Origin: Oligoflexia bacterium
Lineage (GTDB): Bacteria > Bdellovibrionota_G > JALEGL01
Reading direction: 5' to 3'
Assembly (NCBI GenBank): GCA_035326705.1
Contig: DAOLES010000012.1
Location: 1-25,555 of the forward strand
Length of the DNA: 25,555 nucleotides
Under the pieces are notes generated by a model. The model was not told the DNA's origin, did no database searches, and worked only from the letters and a program-made list of their open reading frames with translations. The translations under genes and the position numbers were made by a program. Shown piece after piece: positions 7,368 to 15,638 of this stretch; within the stretch, counting starts at the first letter, position 1, and every line of letters begins with the position of its first letter.

Positions 7368-7742
7368 ATGCAAGAGAATCATAAAAATATTTATGGAGAT
7401 GATTTAATTCCCTGCTGTTTTTCTCCTAAAACAGGATTTTATCGCGATGGATACTGTAAGGTTGGAGAGGGAGATCATGGGGTGCATGCTGTTTGTGTTG
7501 AATTAACAGATGCCTTTTTACAGTTTTCTTTAAGCAGAGGAAATGATTTGATGACACCCAGACCAGAGATGGATTTTCCTGGTTTAAAAGCAGGAGATAA
7601 ATGGTGTTTGTGTGCATCCAGATGGCAAGAAGCCTTTGCAGTAGGGGCAGCTCCCAAAGTCTTTTTGGCCAGCACCCATGAGAAAGCTCTAGAAATTTGT
7701 GATTTAGAAGATTTAAAAAGCTGTGCTGTCGATCTTATGTAA
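7368..7742 (+). CDS. DUF2237 family protein
   Basis: The 124-residue product closely follows the conserved DUF2237 pattern as I remember it. An LxPC core is followed by TGFYRDGYC, GDHGVHAVCVELTD, SRGNDLMTPRPE, FPGLKAGDKWCLCASRW and APKVFLASTHEKAL. The start at ATG 7368 matches the usual family length of about 120-125. The frame extends upstream to a GTG at 7335, but that would overlap the small ORF before it and add non-conserved residues. Members are small cytosolic proteins with several conserved cysteines; their biochemical role has not been established to my knowledge. It may be co-transcribed with the channel gene. Confidence 0.88.
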   Translation: MQENHKNIYGDDLIPCCFSPKTGFYRDGYCKVGEGDHGVHAVCVELTDAFLQFSLSRGNDLMTPRPEMDFPGLKAGDKWCLCASRWQEAFAVGAAPKVFLASTHEKALEICDLEDLKSCAVDLM

Positions 7743-7821
7743 CCCAAGCTCTGTCACTCTAAATTGGATAAATTTTACAGGTACTTTTTAGCTTAATTTG
7801 TATCCCAAAAGTTTAATTTGA

Positions 7822-7887
7822 AAAAATCTTTTTTAAAAAGGAGCAGCAAAGCTTTATAAACATCGCTTTTTTGAAAATAAGATTTTT
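7822..7887 (+). terminator. AT-rich inverted repeat, possible terminator before dnaE
   Basis: AAAAATCTT (7822-7830) and AAGATTTTT (7879-7887) form a perfect 9-bp outer stem that continues imperfectly through T-rich and A-rich arms. An inner AAAGC/GCTTT pairing leads into TTTTTT (7867-7872). It probably ends transcripts from the DUF2237 gene. The AT-rich stem makes this tentative. Confidence 0.4.
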
Positions 7888-7928
7888 GCACAAAGAAAAG
7901 CTTGATCAAAATTGGGCTTTTTCATACA

Positions 7929-7937
7929 TGATAGTAT
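7929..7937 (+). promoter_or_regulatory. Possible extended -10 box abutting dnaE start
   Basis: TG-A-TAGTAT matches an extended -10 (TGnTAnnnT) and lies 4 nt before the dnaE ATG at 7942. No good -35 and no Shine-Dalgarno are visible. If used, it would give an essentially leaderless transcript. Confidence 0.25.
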
Positions 7938-7941
7938 CCTT

Positions 7942-10900
7942 ATGCAGTTTGTTCATTTACATAATCATTCGCAATATTCTTTGCTAGAAAGTTCGCTTAG
8001 AATCGAAGATCTTATTGTATGGTCCAAACAGCAAGGCTATCAGGCGGTAGCATTAACAGATAAAGGCAATTTGCATGGAGCTTTGCAGTTGTATCAAAAA
8101 GCAAAAAAGCAAGATCTAAAGCCTATTGTAGGTCTTGAGCTCGATTTAAGCTTAGATCAACAAAACAGTAATTTTTGTCCGTTGTTGTTTTGGGCAAAAA
8201 ATAATGAAGGGCTACGCAATCTTTTTTATCTCTCTAGTTATGCTCAGTTTACACATGATGATAATGAACACGTATATACTGATTTGCAGTATTTACAAAA
8301 CCATAGTCAAGGTTTGATTTGTGCTTTGGCTCCGCAAAAACCTTTTGCTTCGCAAATGCTTGGCGGTCAATTACAGATTTTAGAAACAAGCATAGATAGG
8401 TTAAAGAAATATTTTGCACCTGGGGATTTGTATTTGGCCATTGCAAAACAACATCCAGAGGATGCCCAAGAACTCATTGATTTTGCCAAACAGCATGAGT
8501 TAGCTGTGCTGGCCAGCAATAATGTGCATTATTTACAAGAAGCAGATGCTCACGCCCAGGATGTTTTGATGTGTATTGGCTCTGCACGTAGGGTTCAGGA
8601 CAGGGATAGAATTAAGTTTGATAGTACGGAGTATTATTTAAAAAGCACAGAACAAATGCAAAGTTTGTTTAGTGATTGCCCACAAGCCTTGGAGAATACA
8701 GTTAAAATTGCACAAGCATGTGATGTCAGTATTAATTTGGAAGATTATTGCATGCCAGAGTATGATCTGCCGCAAGGGAGGTCTCCTTTTGAAGAATTGG
8801 CGCGTTTATCGTATGAGGGTTTAGAAAAACGCTGGCCACAAATTGAAAGCTTTTATCAAAAAAATGATCCCACAGTTGCAATAGAGGGAATGAAGCAGCA
8901 ATACAAAGACAGGTTGGCCATTGAACTTAAGGTGATTGAAGGAACAGGCTTTGCTGGTTATTTTTTGATTGTGCAAGATTTTATCAATTATGCAAAAAGC
9001 AATGATATTCCAGTGGGTCCAGGGCGGGGTTCTGCTGCGGGGTCTTTGGTGGCCTTTTGTACACGGATAACAGACGTTGACCCTATTCCATATAATTTAT
9101 TGTTCGAGAGGTTTTTAAATGCAGAGCGGATATCCATGCCGGATATTGATGTTGATTTCTGCCAAGAGGGAAGAGATAGAGTCATTCAATATGTGGCTAA
9201 AAAATACGATGGTAGTTTGGATGCCAAACAAAAAACTTTGGATACCATTAAAGTTGCTCAAATTGGTACCTTTGGAAAGTTACAAGCTAGGGCAGTGATA
9301 AGAGATGTAGGTCGGGCTTTGGGAATGCCTTATGGCGAGGTAGATAAAATTGCTAAATTGGTGCCCAATGTGTTGAACATCACTTTAAAGGAAGCCTTTG
9401 AGCAAGAAACTCAGTTTGAAGAGTTGCGGCAAGAAGATCCAAGAATCAATGAACTGTTGGATGTAGCATTATCGTTAGAAGGCTTGACTAGGCATGTGTC
9501 CGTGCATGCTGCCGGTGTAGTGGTTTCTGATGAGCAACCCTTGGTGCATCATGTCCCTTTATCCATTGGGCAACATGGAGAAGCTGTGACACAGTGGGAC
9601 ATGAAAGCTGTAGAAAATGTTGGCTTGGTTAAGTTTGACTTCTTAGGCTTAAAAACTCTAACTTTGCTGCATAAGACCTGTGAATTGATTAAGGCATCGC
9701 ATGGCATAGAGATCGATTTATTAACCCTTAATATGCACGATGAAAAAGTGTTTGAAATTTTAGCCAAAGGTTCAACGCAAGGGATATTTCAGCTGGAATC
9801 TTCCGGTATGCGTGAGTTGGTCATGCGCTTAAAACCCAACAGTTTTGAAGACATTGTTGCTTTGGTCGCCTTGTATAGACCAGGGCCTCTTGGTTCGGGG
9901 ATGGTGGATGACTTTATCAATCGTAAGCATGGTCGGATAGAAATCAAATATGACTTGCCTGAATTAGAGCCAATACTAAAAGAAACCTACGGGGTGATTT
10001 TGTATCAAGAGCAAGTGATGCAGATCGCGTCAAGTTTGGCCAGTTACTCATTGGGTGAAGCGGATTTGTTACGTCGGGCCATGGGTAAAAAAATTGCTGC
10101 TGAGATGGCCAAGCAAGAACAAAGATTTTTAACTGGGGCAGCCAGTAATCAATTTCCAGCAGATAAATCAAAAAAGATTTTTGACTTGATGGAAAAGTTT
10201 GCCGGTTATGGTTTTAACAAGTCACACTCAGCAGCCTATGCTTTAATTTCATATCAGACGGCTTATTTAAAAGCGCATTATCCCAAAGAGTTTATGGCAG
10301 CATGTTTAACCATTGACCGATCCAATACAGATAAAGTGGTTCGTTTTGTCAATGACTGCAAAAAACAAGAGATTAAGGTATGTCCACCTAATATTAACCA
10401 AAGTGAGGTTGATTTTAATGTAGTGGATGGCAAACTTCTTTATGGTTTGGCAGCAGTTAAAAATGTTGGGGTGACGGCCATAGAGTCTGTGGTGAAAGAA
10501 AGACAAAAAAATGGCCCATTTAAAGATTTATTTGATTTTGCTTCGCGGATAGACACTAAGTCTGTAAACAGAAAAACCCTAGAGGCTTTGGTTAAATGTG
10601 GTGCCTTGGATGCGCTTCATCCACATAGGGCGCAAAATATGGCCAGTATTGAGCAGATTTTGGCGATTGCTGGCAAAAATCAACGTGATCAAAGTCAAGG
10701 TCAAACCGGTTTGTTTGCTATGAATGAAACAGGAATGTCAGTTGATTTGATCAACCCAAAAATTGAAGCGTGGCCTGAAAAAGATCAGCTAGAATTTGAA
10801 AAGCAAATGTTAGGTTTTTATGTTTCAGGACATCCATTGGCTAGCCATGCGCCGGCTTTAAAATATTTTGCTTCGTGTGATATTTTAGGCTTAAGCGAAC

Positions 10901-11490
10901 AAAGCAATAAATCAATAGTCAGAGTTGGTGGTATGGTTTCAAGTTTAAAAGAAATTACCACCAAAAAAGGTGATCGCATGGCTTTTGTAGGTTTAGAAGA
11001 TTTGTCAGGTAGTACTGAATTGGTGGTTTTTAAAGATGTTTATGAAGAGTCTAGAGAATTATTAAAGTCTGATAAACCCATTATTGTCAGTGGAACTTTG
11101 GAGCATGGTGACGATTTAAGTTGTAAAATTATTGCAGATAAATTTGCTTATCTTGAAACACCAGCAGAAGTTTTTTCTGGTAAAATCAGGCTAAAATTGG
11201 AATGGAAATATTTAGAGAAAGATAAGGTTGCGCAATTAAGAGAAATTTTGCTTGCCAATCCGGGAGATATCCCTTGTGATCTTTATTTAGGTAAAAAAAA
11301 TGAATGGTTATTAAAGATGAATTTAAGTCAAACAATTAAGGTTAAGCTAACTTGGTCCATGCTTAAGGATATGTTGGCTGTTTTTAACCAGGGTTTAAGT
11401 CTTAAGTTAAAGTCCGATAAAAATAATAAAACTGATTCGGAAAATAAATTTGCACCACAGTGGAAGCGTAAAAATAAAAAAGGCGTTTAA
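7942..11490 (+). CDS. dnaE: DNA polymerase III alpha subunit
   Basis: This is the replicative polymerase catalytic subunit: 1182 residues from ATG 7942, close to the E. coli length of 1160. An N-terminal PHP domain begins QFVHLHNHSQYSLL. The palm contains GPGRGSAAGS and PDIDVDF, with catalytic-type Asp403 and Asp405. A helix-hairpin-helix region lies near 850-900. The clamp-binding motif QTGLF is at 921-925, matching the E. coli position, and an OB-fold lies at about 990-1070. In the PHP domain the usual TDHGN is TDKGN, so at least one metal ligand is lost and proofreading by PHP is unlikely. The upstream in-frame TTG at 7912 would add 10 non-conserved residues. No Shine-Dalgarno precedes the ATG. 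The TAA lies inside the terminator stem. Confidence 0.96.
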   Translation: MQFVHLHNHSQYSLLESSLRIEDLIVWSKQQGYQAVALTDKGNLHGALQLYQKAKKQDLKPIVGLELDLSLDQQNSNFCPLLFWAKNNEGLRNLFYLSSYAQFTHDDNEHVYTDLQYLQNHSQGLICALAPQKPFASQMLGGQLQILETSIDRLKKYFAPGDLYLAIAKQHPEDAQELIDFAKQHELAVLASNNVHYLQEADAHAQDVLMCIGSARRVQDRDRIKFDSTEYYLKSTEQMQSLFSDCPQALENTVKIAQACDVSINLEDYCMPEYDLPQGRSPFEELARLSYEGLEKRWPQIESFYQKNDPTVAIEGMKQQYKDRLAIELKVIEGTGFAGYFLIVQDFINYAKSNDIPVGPGRGSAAGSLVAFCTRITDVDPIPYNLLFERFLNAERISMPDIDVDFCQEGRDRVIQYVAKKYDGSLDAKQKTLDTIKVAQIGTFGKLQARAVIRDVGRALGMPYGEVDKIAKLVPNVLNITLKEAFEQETQFEELRQEDPRINELLDVALSLEGLTRHVSVHAAGVVVSDEQPLVHHVPLSIGQHGEAVTQWDMKAVENVGLVKFDFLGLKTLTLLHKTCELIKASHGIEIDLLTLNMHDEKVFEILAKGSTQGIFQLESSGMRELVMRLKPNSFEDIVALVALYRPGPLGSGMVDDFINRKHGRIEIKYDLPELEPILKETYGVILYQEQVMQIASSLASYSLGEADLLRRAMGKKIAAEMAKQEQRFLTGAASNQFPADKSKKIFDLMEKFAGYGFNKSHSAAYALISYQTAYLKAHYPKEFMAACLTIDRSNTDKVVRFVNDCKKQEIKVCPPNINQSEVDFNVVDGKLLYGLAAVKNVGVTAIESVVKERQKNGPFKDLFDFASRIDTKSVNRKTLEALVKCGALDALHPHRAQNMASIEQILAIAGKNQRDQSQGQTGLFAMNETGMSVDLINPKIEAWPEKDQLEFEKQMLGFYVSGHPLASHAPALKYFASCDILGLSEQSNKSIVRVGGMVSSLKEITTKKGDRMAFVGLEDLSGSTELVVFKDVYEESRELLKSDKPIIVSGTLEHGDDLSCKIIADKFAYLETPAEVFSGKIRLKLEWKYLEKDKVAQLREILLANPGDIPCDLYLGKKNEWLLKMNLSQTIKVKLTWSMLKDMLAVFNQGLSLKLKSDKNNKTDSENKFAPQWKRKNKKGV

Positions 11491-11502
11491 AAAACGCCTT
11501 TT
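11478..11502. terminator. Bidirectional intrinsic terminator shared by dnaE and rpsT
   Basis: An 11-bp stem AAAAGGCGTTT / AAACGCCTTTT encloses a 3-nt loop. The plus-strand transcript ends in UUUU within the stem. On the minus strand the hairpin is followed by TTTTTTATTTTT. The two genes converge here, and the dnaE stop codon lies in the left arm and loop. Confidence 0.85.
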
Positions 11503-11525
11503 AAAAAACGATAACCACGTAAAAA

Positions 11526-11789
11526 TTAAGCTATTTTATTAACTGCACGGCTTAAACCAGACATTTTACGAGCAGCAGTATTTTTGTGCAAAATACCTTT
11601 GCTTTGAGCCTTACTGATTTCATGGTTGGCTTGCTTTAAAGCGTCTTGAGCACCTTTTTTGTCTTTGCTTTCACACAAAGCCAATACTTGCTTGGTGACA
11701 AATTTAACTCTACTTTTCCACCAACGATTTAAAGTGGTACGTTTTGAATCTTTTCTAATTTTTTTTAGTGCTGATGCATGTGATGCCAT
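11526..11789 (-). CDS. rpsT: 30S ribosomal protein S20
   Basis: The 87-residue basic protein shows the S20 pattern: an MASHASALKKIRKDSKRTTLN start, a basic helical middle, and an ending LHKNTAARKMSGLSRAVN. S20 binds 16S rRNA early in assembly of the small subunit. AAGGTCGGG precedes the ATG. It is a single-gene unit convergent with dnaE, a common arrangement for rpsT. The promoter lies just upstream, and the 3' end uses the shared bidirectional hairpin. In E. coli, S20 represses its own translation; nothing here tests that. Confidence 0.96.
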   Translation of the reverse strand: MASHASALKKIRKDSKRTTLNRWWKSRVKFVTKQVLALCESKDKKGAQDALKQANHEISKAQSKGILHKNTAARKMSGLSRAVNKIA

Positions 11790-11800
11790 AATCCCGACCT

Positions 11801-11827
11801 TAAATATAATTTAAATTTGTTTGTCAA
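11801..11827 (-). promoter_or_regulatory. Predicted rpsT promoter
   Basis: On the minus strand a perfect TTGACA (11822-11827) is followed after 15 bp by TATTTA (11801-11806), in AT-rich DNA directly upstream of the rpsT Shine-Dalgarno. The short spacer makes the exact -10 uncertain. Confidence 0.4.
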
Positions 11828-11960
11828 GAACTTTTATTCATTGCGAGCAAGCTTTTTTCAATTGATTGATTGAGTTAAACATTGCCCAGCGTTGATTTAG
11901 CCGTAAAACAGCTTAAAGATAAAAAAGTACAGAAACTGCTGTATTTTTGCGCATGTTTTT

Positions 11961-11969
11961 TGCTATAAT
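11961..11969 (+). promoter_or_regulatory. Extended -10 promoter upstream of PilX-like gene
   Basis: TG-C-TATAAT is a perfect extended -10. Transcription would start near 11976, giving a leader of about 112 nt before the ATG at 12088. No clear -35 is seen, as is usual for extended -10 promoters. Confidence 0.5.
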
Positions 11970-12087
11970 AGAGGGTAGCCCGGGTTTTTAAATTGTTTGC
12001 TAGTGCGTGAAGTGTTCATCTCCTTATTTTATGTTTTATCCCTGCGCATCAGCAAGCTGAGTTTCAGTGAGGTCAGCCTTAAATACT

Positions 12088-14004
12088 ATGTTTAAACTAA
12101 AACGCCATCAACAAGGTAGTGCATTACTTGCCGCTGTTATCCTTCTAGGGATTGCCGGTTTGATTATGGCAGGGAGTGCCTCAGTCATTCAGCCAATGCA
12201 AAGGTACTTTGGACAGCGTAACAAAGGTACGGATATGCGCAGCTTATCTGAAGAAGGTTTGCAGTTGGCAATTAGGGATTTATTGGAACGAGCCAAACAA
12301 AATGATTGGACAACATTAAGAATTAATGGGCAATCAACAGATTTACAAACTTTAGCAAATGTTGGCTTGGTTGTGGCATTAGAGAGCCCAATCAGGAATA
12401 AGGTCTTGCCTAGATTTTCAAGGCAAAAACAAGACGGTTCCTCAATGGAAATTTATTATATACCTAGTATTGAAAATGCTGACCCTAAAGGTGAAACAGA
12501 TGATTATGATTCATTGTATCCTAAGCTATTTAATGTTGTAGTTGAAAGCAAAAAAGCTGGTTCAGCTCAAATTGAAAGCATGGAAGCCATGGTGGCAGTA
12601 AAGCTGATGACACCCGGAGATTATGCTTTAAGTTTTGTTGAAAACTATTACGGAGGATCTTTGTACACAGCAGATGATTATGCATTGAATCCAGTTCCTT
12701 ACAGCTTTATTCCTATTGTGGCAGAAGGAGACGTTCATTTAGGGAAAATACATAAAGACAATTTTTATTTTGATGCTTCTTTTTATCATCCGAGTCATGA
12801 TGTTCCTGCCAACGAGTATGTTTTTAATGGGAAAACAACCATCAATTCAACCACGGGTGATTTAACAAGCAACACGTTTAATCGTTCAAGCAATGCCAGT
12901 TTTACAATGAATGATTTTGAAGATGAATTTGATTTGCAATACATGGACGATAGCACAAGTGAAATTGATGAATGGAAAGGGCAATTGTTTGATACAGCCG
13001 ACTACAGCTTTGTAAGTACGCATGTTTGCTTTAAATTTGTTGATAACGTACTAGAGCGCTGGGACTGTGTTACTGGTAATATGCGTCCGGATCAGCGCTA
13101 TTCAGGAGAATTTCAAGGAGGGGCACCCACAAGTACATATCAAATTCCCGCTGCGGGTTTAAATATTTATGTTAAAGGACAAGTGCACGTCAAAGGTAAG
13201 CTTAATGGAAAAGTTGCCATCTTTGCCGATGATTATGCTTGGATAGAGGGGGATATTCAGTATGCAGATCAATCTACCCAATCGGATGATCTATTTAGCT
13301 TATTTTCATTGGCTGGAGTTCGTATTCCAAGCACCATTCCCAACCACCTTGTCCGTTATTTTGATGTTGCCAGTGGATCAACTTTAACCAATTCAACCAA
13401 TGTCACGGTCAGCAATGATAGAGATACAGATAACGCACGGTATTATAATCCCAACGGTGCTGGAGGCGGTACAAATGCCTACGGTAGTTTAGATTTGGAT
13501 GGCTGTTTTATGAGCTTTGGCGATTTGGAAATAATGCCATTTTCTTTTGGAAGAGATAAAATCCTTGGTAATAACTATACCATTTGGGATCAGTACAATT
13601 CCTCAGCGTCTGATTACTATTATTACTATGATTCAGGTGCCGGTGCTTGGGTGCATCAAGCCAATCCAGCGGTATGTGCTGTTAATAATACCAATCCTAA
13701 CTCCTGTCCGGATGGACAAGAGTTGCAGCATAATTATTCTGACGCTATTTGGGTCTATGGTTGCATGAGTTTTGAAAAGCCCAGTCCATTCATGCACAGA
13801 GATGGCTTAGGCTTTCAACGGATGGTTCTCAAGAGTGATGACCGATTTAAAAGCTATATTCCTTATGGTATGCCCAGCTTAAAATATCCAAAAGTTGACT
13901 TGGTATGGTCTAGAAGACTGAATAAAGAAAGTGATATTTTACAAGCCGCAAGAGATGAGGTTGATGCAGCTGGGAGTGGTGGTCAGCCTGGAGAAAGTCG
14001 CTAG
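12088..14004 (+). CDS. PilX-like prepilin-type large envelope protein
   Basis: The 638-residue product starts with a short basic segment ending in QQG, then a hydrophobic helix (SALLAAVILLGIAGLIMAG). This is the shape of a type IV prepilin leader with cleavage after Gly10, as in PilX_N proteins. Position +5 is Ala rather than the Glu of major pilins, which PilX/GspK-type minor pilins also lack. The rest is long and rich in Ser, Thr, Asn, Asp and Tyr, with paired cysteines (VCFKF...WDC; AVC...SCPDG) and a central run rich in beta strands. The length far exceeds an ordinary minor pilin, so it may be a pilus-tip or surface protein exported by a pilus system encoded elsewhere. The ATG at 12088 is preferred over GTG 12067 because prepilin leaders are short; GAGGT lies 14 nt upstream. 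No other pilus genes are in the window. Confidence 0.75.
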   Translation: MFKLKRHQQGSALLAAVILLGIAGLIMAGSASVIQPMQRYFGQRNKGTDMRSLSEEGLQLAIRDLLERAKQNDWTTLRINGQSTDLQTLANVGLVVALESPIRNKVLPRFSRQKQDGSSMEIYYIPSIENADPKGETDDYDSLYPKLFNVVVESKKAGSAQIESMEAMVAVKLMTPGDYALSFVENYYGGSLYTADDYALNPVPYSFIPIVAEGDVHLGKIHKDNFYFDASFYHPSHDVPANEYVFNGKTTINSTTGDLTSNTFNRSSNASFTMNDFEDEFDLQYMDDSTSEIDEWKGQLFDTADYSFVSTHVCFKFVDNVLERWDCVTGNMRPDQRYSGEFQGGAPTSTYQIPAAGLNIYVKGQVHVKGKLNGKVAIFADDYAWIEGDIQYADQSTQSDDLFSLFSLAGVRIPSTIPNHLVRYFDVASGSTLTNSTNVTVSNDRDTDNARYYNPNGAGGGTNAYGSLDLDGCFMSFGDLEIMPFSFGRDKILGNNYTIWDQYNSSASDYYYYYDSGAGAWVHQANPAVCAVNNTNPNSCPDGQELQHNYSDAIWVYGCMSFEKPSPFMHRDGLGFQRMVLKSDDRFKSYIPYGMPSLKYPKVDLVWSRRLNKESDILQAARDEVDAAGSGGQPGESR

Positions 14005-14082
14005 GTTGGGTGGGCTGTAACTGGTTGATTGTATAAACTGAAAACAAAAATCATTATAAATTAAAGCACTTAATCTTTAAAA

Positions 14083-14112
14083 TTGACTTGACGCTGTAAG
14101 ATATATTGTATA
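14083..14112 (+). promoter_or_regulatory. Predicted promoter of BON/OmpA gene
   Basis: TTGACT (14083-14088) is followed after 18 bp by TGTATA (14107-14112). Transcription near 14119 would place the ATG at 14128 rather than 14116 within the message. Confidence 0.35.
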
Positions 14113-14115
14113 TGC

Positions 14116-14889
14116 ATGCCAGCAATTATGGCGACAATAAGCAAGCAGCAAAACAATATAAACGCCCTTGGCGCTTGTGAAGTTTCCTTGCTTAGCCAAG
14201 AAGGGCAGCGTAGGATTAGACCTTTTTTTATAGCTGCCAGTGTTGGCTTTGCCTTGCTGTATTTCTTTAGTCTACAATACAACAAGTTTTACATTGAGCA
14301 AGACTTAAAGTCACGTTCTCAAGCCAGCTTGAGCAATGAAGATATCGAGGTTACTTTTTTTGGCCGGGATGCAGTTGTCACCGGTACGGTCACATCGGCA
14401 ATAGAAGCAACACAAACAATTAACAAAATAGCGCAAGTATGGGGCGTTCGTAAGGTTAATAGCCAGCTTTATACTTTGCAGACAGATGCTCAGGAATTTA
14501 AGCAAGGTAGTTTAGCCAGACAGTTGTTGGAAACGGGGCAAGTTACTTTGAGCGATTTGGAATTTTCTTCAGACAATGAAAGTCTCAAGGCTCCAGCAAA
14601 AAGAAAGCTGGATGATTTATTAAGAGCCCTTGTTGTTCTTCCTGGGGCAGTTTTTAAAATATCTGCACATACGGATTCAATTGGCGAGGCAGCCCATAAC
14701 TTTAAACTGAGTTTAAAAAGGGCAGAAGCAATCAAAGCATATTTTATCCAACACAATGTAGAAGAACAACAGCTAGTTACCCATGCTTATGGAGAAAATC
14801 AGCCTATTGCAGATAATCGAACAGCTGAGGGTAGAAGAAGAAATAGAAGAATAGATATTACGCAACTTAAACCAAGCATGTTGAAATAA
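14116..14889 (+). CDS. BON and OmpA/MotB domain envelope protein
   Basis: The 257-residue protein has one membrane segment (about 35-54), a BON-like alpha/beta domain (about 65-110, DIEVTFFGRDAVVTGTVT then an AQVWGVRKV core), and a C-terminal OmpA-type domain (about 145-252). The peptidoglycan-binding pattern is visible: an SDNESL region, SAHTDSIGE, an RAEAIKAYF helix, and AEGRRRNRRIDI with the conserved Arg. OmpA domains bind the diaminopimelate of peptidoglycan; BON domains are thought to contact phospholipid. The likely topology is inner-membrane anchor with both domains in the periplasm. No Shine-Dalgarno is evident at ATG 14116; ATG 14128 is an alternative. It lies 19 nt before the helix-hairpin-helix membrane protein, so the two probably act together. 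Confidence 0.85.
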   Translation: MPAIMATISKQQNNINALGACEVSLLSQEGQRRIRPFFIAASVGFALLYFFSLQYNKFYIEQDLKSRSQASLSNEDIEVTFFGRDAVVTGTVTSAIEATQTINKIAQVWGVRKVNSQLYTLQTDAQEFKQGSLARQLLETGQVTLSDLEFSSDNESLKAPAKRKLDDLLRALVVLPGAVFKISAHTDSIGEAAHNFKLSLKRAEAIKAYFIQHNVEEQQLVTHAYGENQPIADNRTAEGRRRNRRIDITQLKPSMLK

Positions 14890-14908
14890 TGAGGGGAAGA
14901 CAAGAGAA

Positions 14909-15457
14909 ATGGTATATTTAGCACTTCAGGTTTTATTTTGGATGATTGCCGCATTTATTTTGGGTTTGGTCAGCGGTTGGTGGATGAAAAAAGTTTTATG
15001 GATTACACCCAATACAAAAGGACAACAGTTAAATTACGGACGTGATGAGCAGTTGGCGGATATGCAAGACCGTTTACGTAAAAAGCAACAAAAAATTGAA
15101 AACTTAGAAGCCCAATTGAGCAAACTTGCTTCTTTAAATGTAAAAACAGAGCCTTCTAGTAAAGGCATTAAAAAAAGCAGTTTAAGTACAATAAAAACCA
15201 AGGGTTTGGTTAATAAAACACTTTCAAGCAAACAAACAAAAGATGACTTAAAAAAAATATATGGTATAGGCAGAGTCATTGAAAGCCAGCTGAATAAGTT
15301 GGGTATTACAAGATTTGAACATGTGGCCAAATTATCAGGTGCTCAGTTTAAAAAAGTATCCGGTGAGTTGGATGCTTTTAAAGATCGTTTTGAGCGTGAT
15401 AATTGGGTGGCAAGTGCAAAGCAATGTCATTACGAAAAGTATGGCAAAGATATCTAA
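14909..15457 (+). CDS. Membrane-anchored coiled-coil protein with C-terminal helix-hairpin-helix domain
   Basis: The 182 residues contain an N-terminal membrane helix (about 4-24), a Gln/Lys-rich coiled coil (about 45-75), a flexible Ser/Lys-rich linker, and a C-terminal helix-hairpin-helix module from about residue 112. That module shows DDLKKIYGIGRVIESQLNKLG, then ITRFEHVAKLS and ERDNWVASAKQ. The same module occurs at the end of many small bacterial membrane proteins and resembles DNA- or nucleotide-binding HhH domains, but its ligand is unknown. The membrane helix should leave the coiled coil and HhH in the cytosol, opposite the periplasmic OmpA domain of its upstream partner. It could be the inner half of an envelope-spanning pair. 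It is clearly co-transcribed with that gene. Confidence 0.82.
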   Translation: MVYLALQVLFWMIAAFILGLVSGWWMKKVLWITPNTKGQQLNYGRDEQLADMQDRLRKKQQKIENLEAQLSKLASLNVKTEPSSKGIKKSSLSTIKTKGLVNKTLSSKQTKDDLKKIYGIGRVIESQLNKLGITRFEHVAKLSGAQFKKVSGELDAFKDRFERDNWVASAKQCHYEKYGKDI

Positions 15458-15638
15458 AACAATATATGGAGGGTTTAGATATTTAAACATAGGGCAATCT
15501 GGATAGGCCAGAATGCTTAACATTAACCTTTAACAATTCATTCTTTAAACAATCGCACAGCAATGGATGATTTTAAGTAAGGCAAGAACTTTAGGGTTGG
15601 CTTTTTTAATTAAGGAATGAAAGGAAATATTTAATTCA

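Noticed and set aside
15411..15426. Sigma-54-like TGGCAA-N5-AAGCA near the end of the HhH gene
   Set aside because: It matches only the GG/GC spacing, lies in coding sequence, and is over 200 bp from rpsA.
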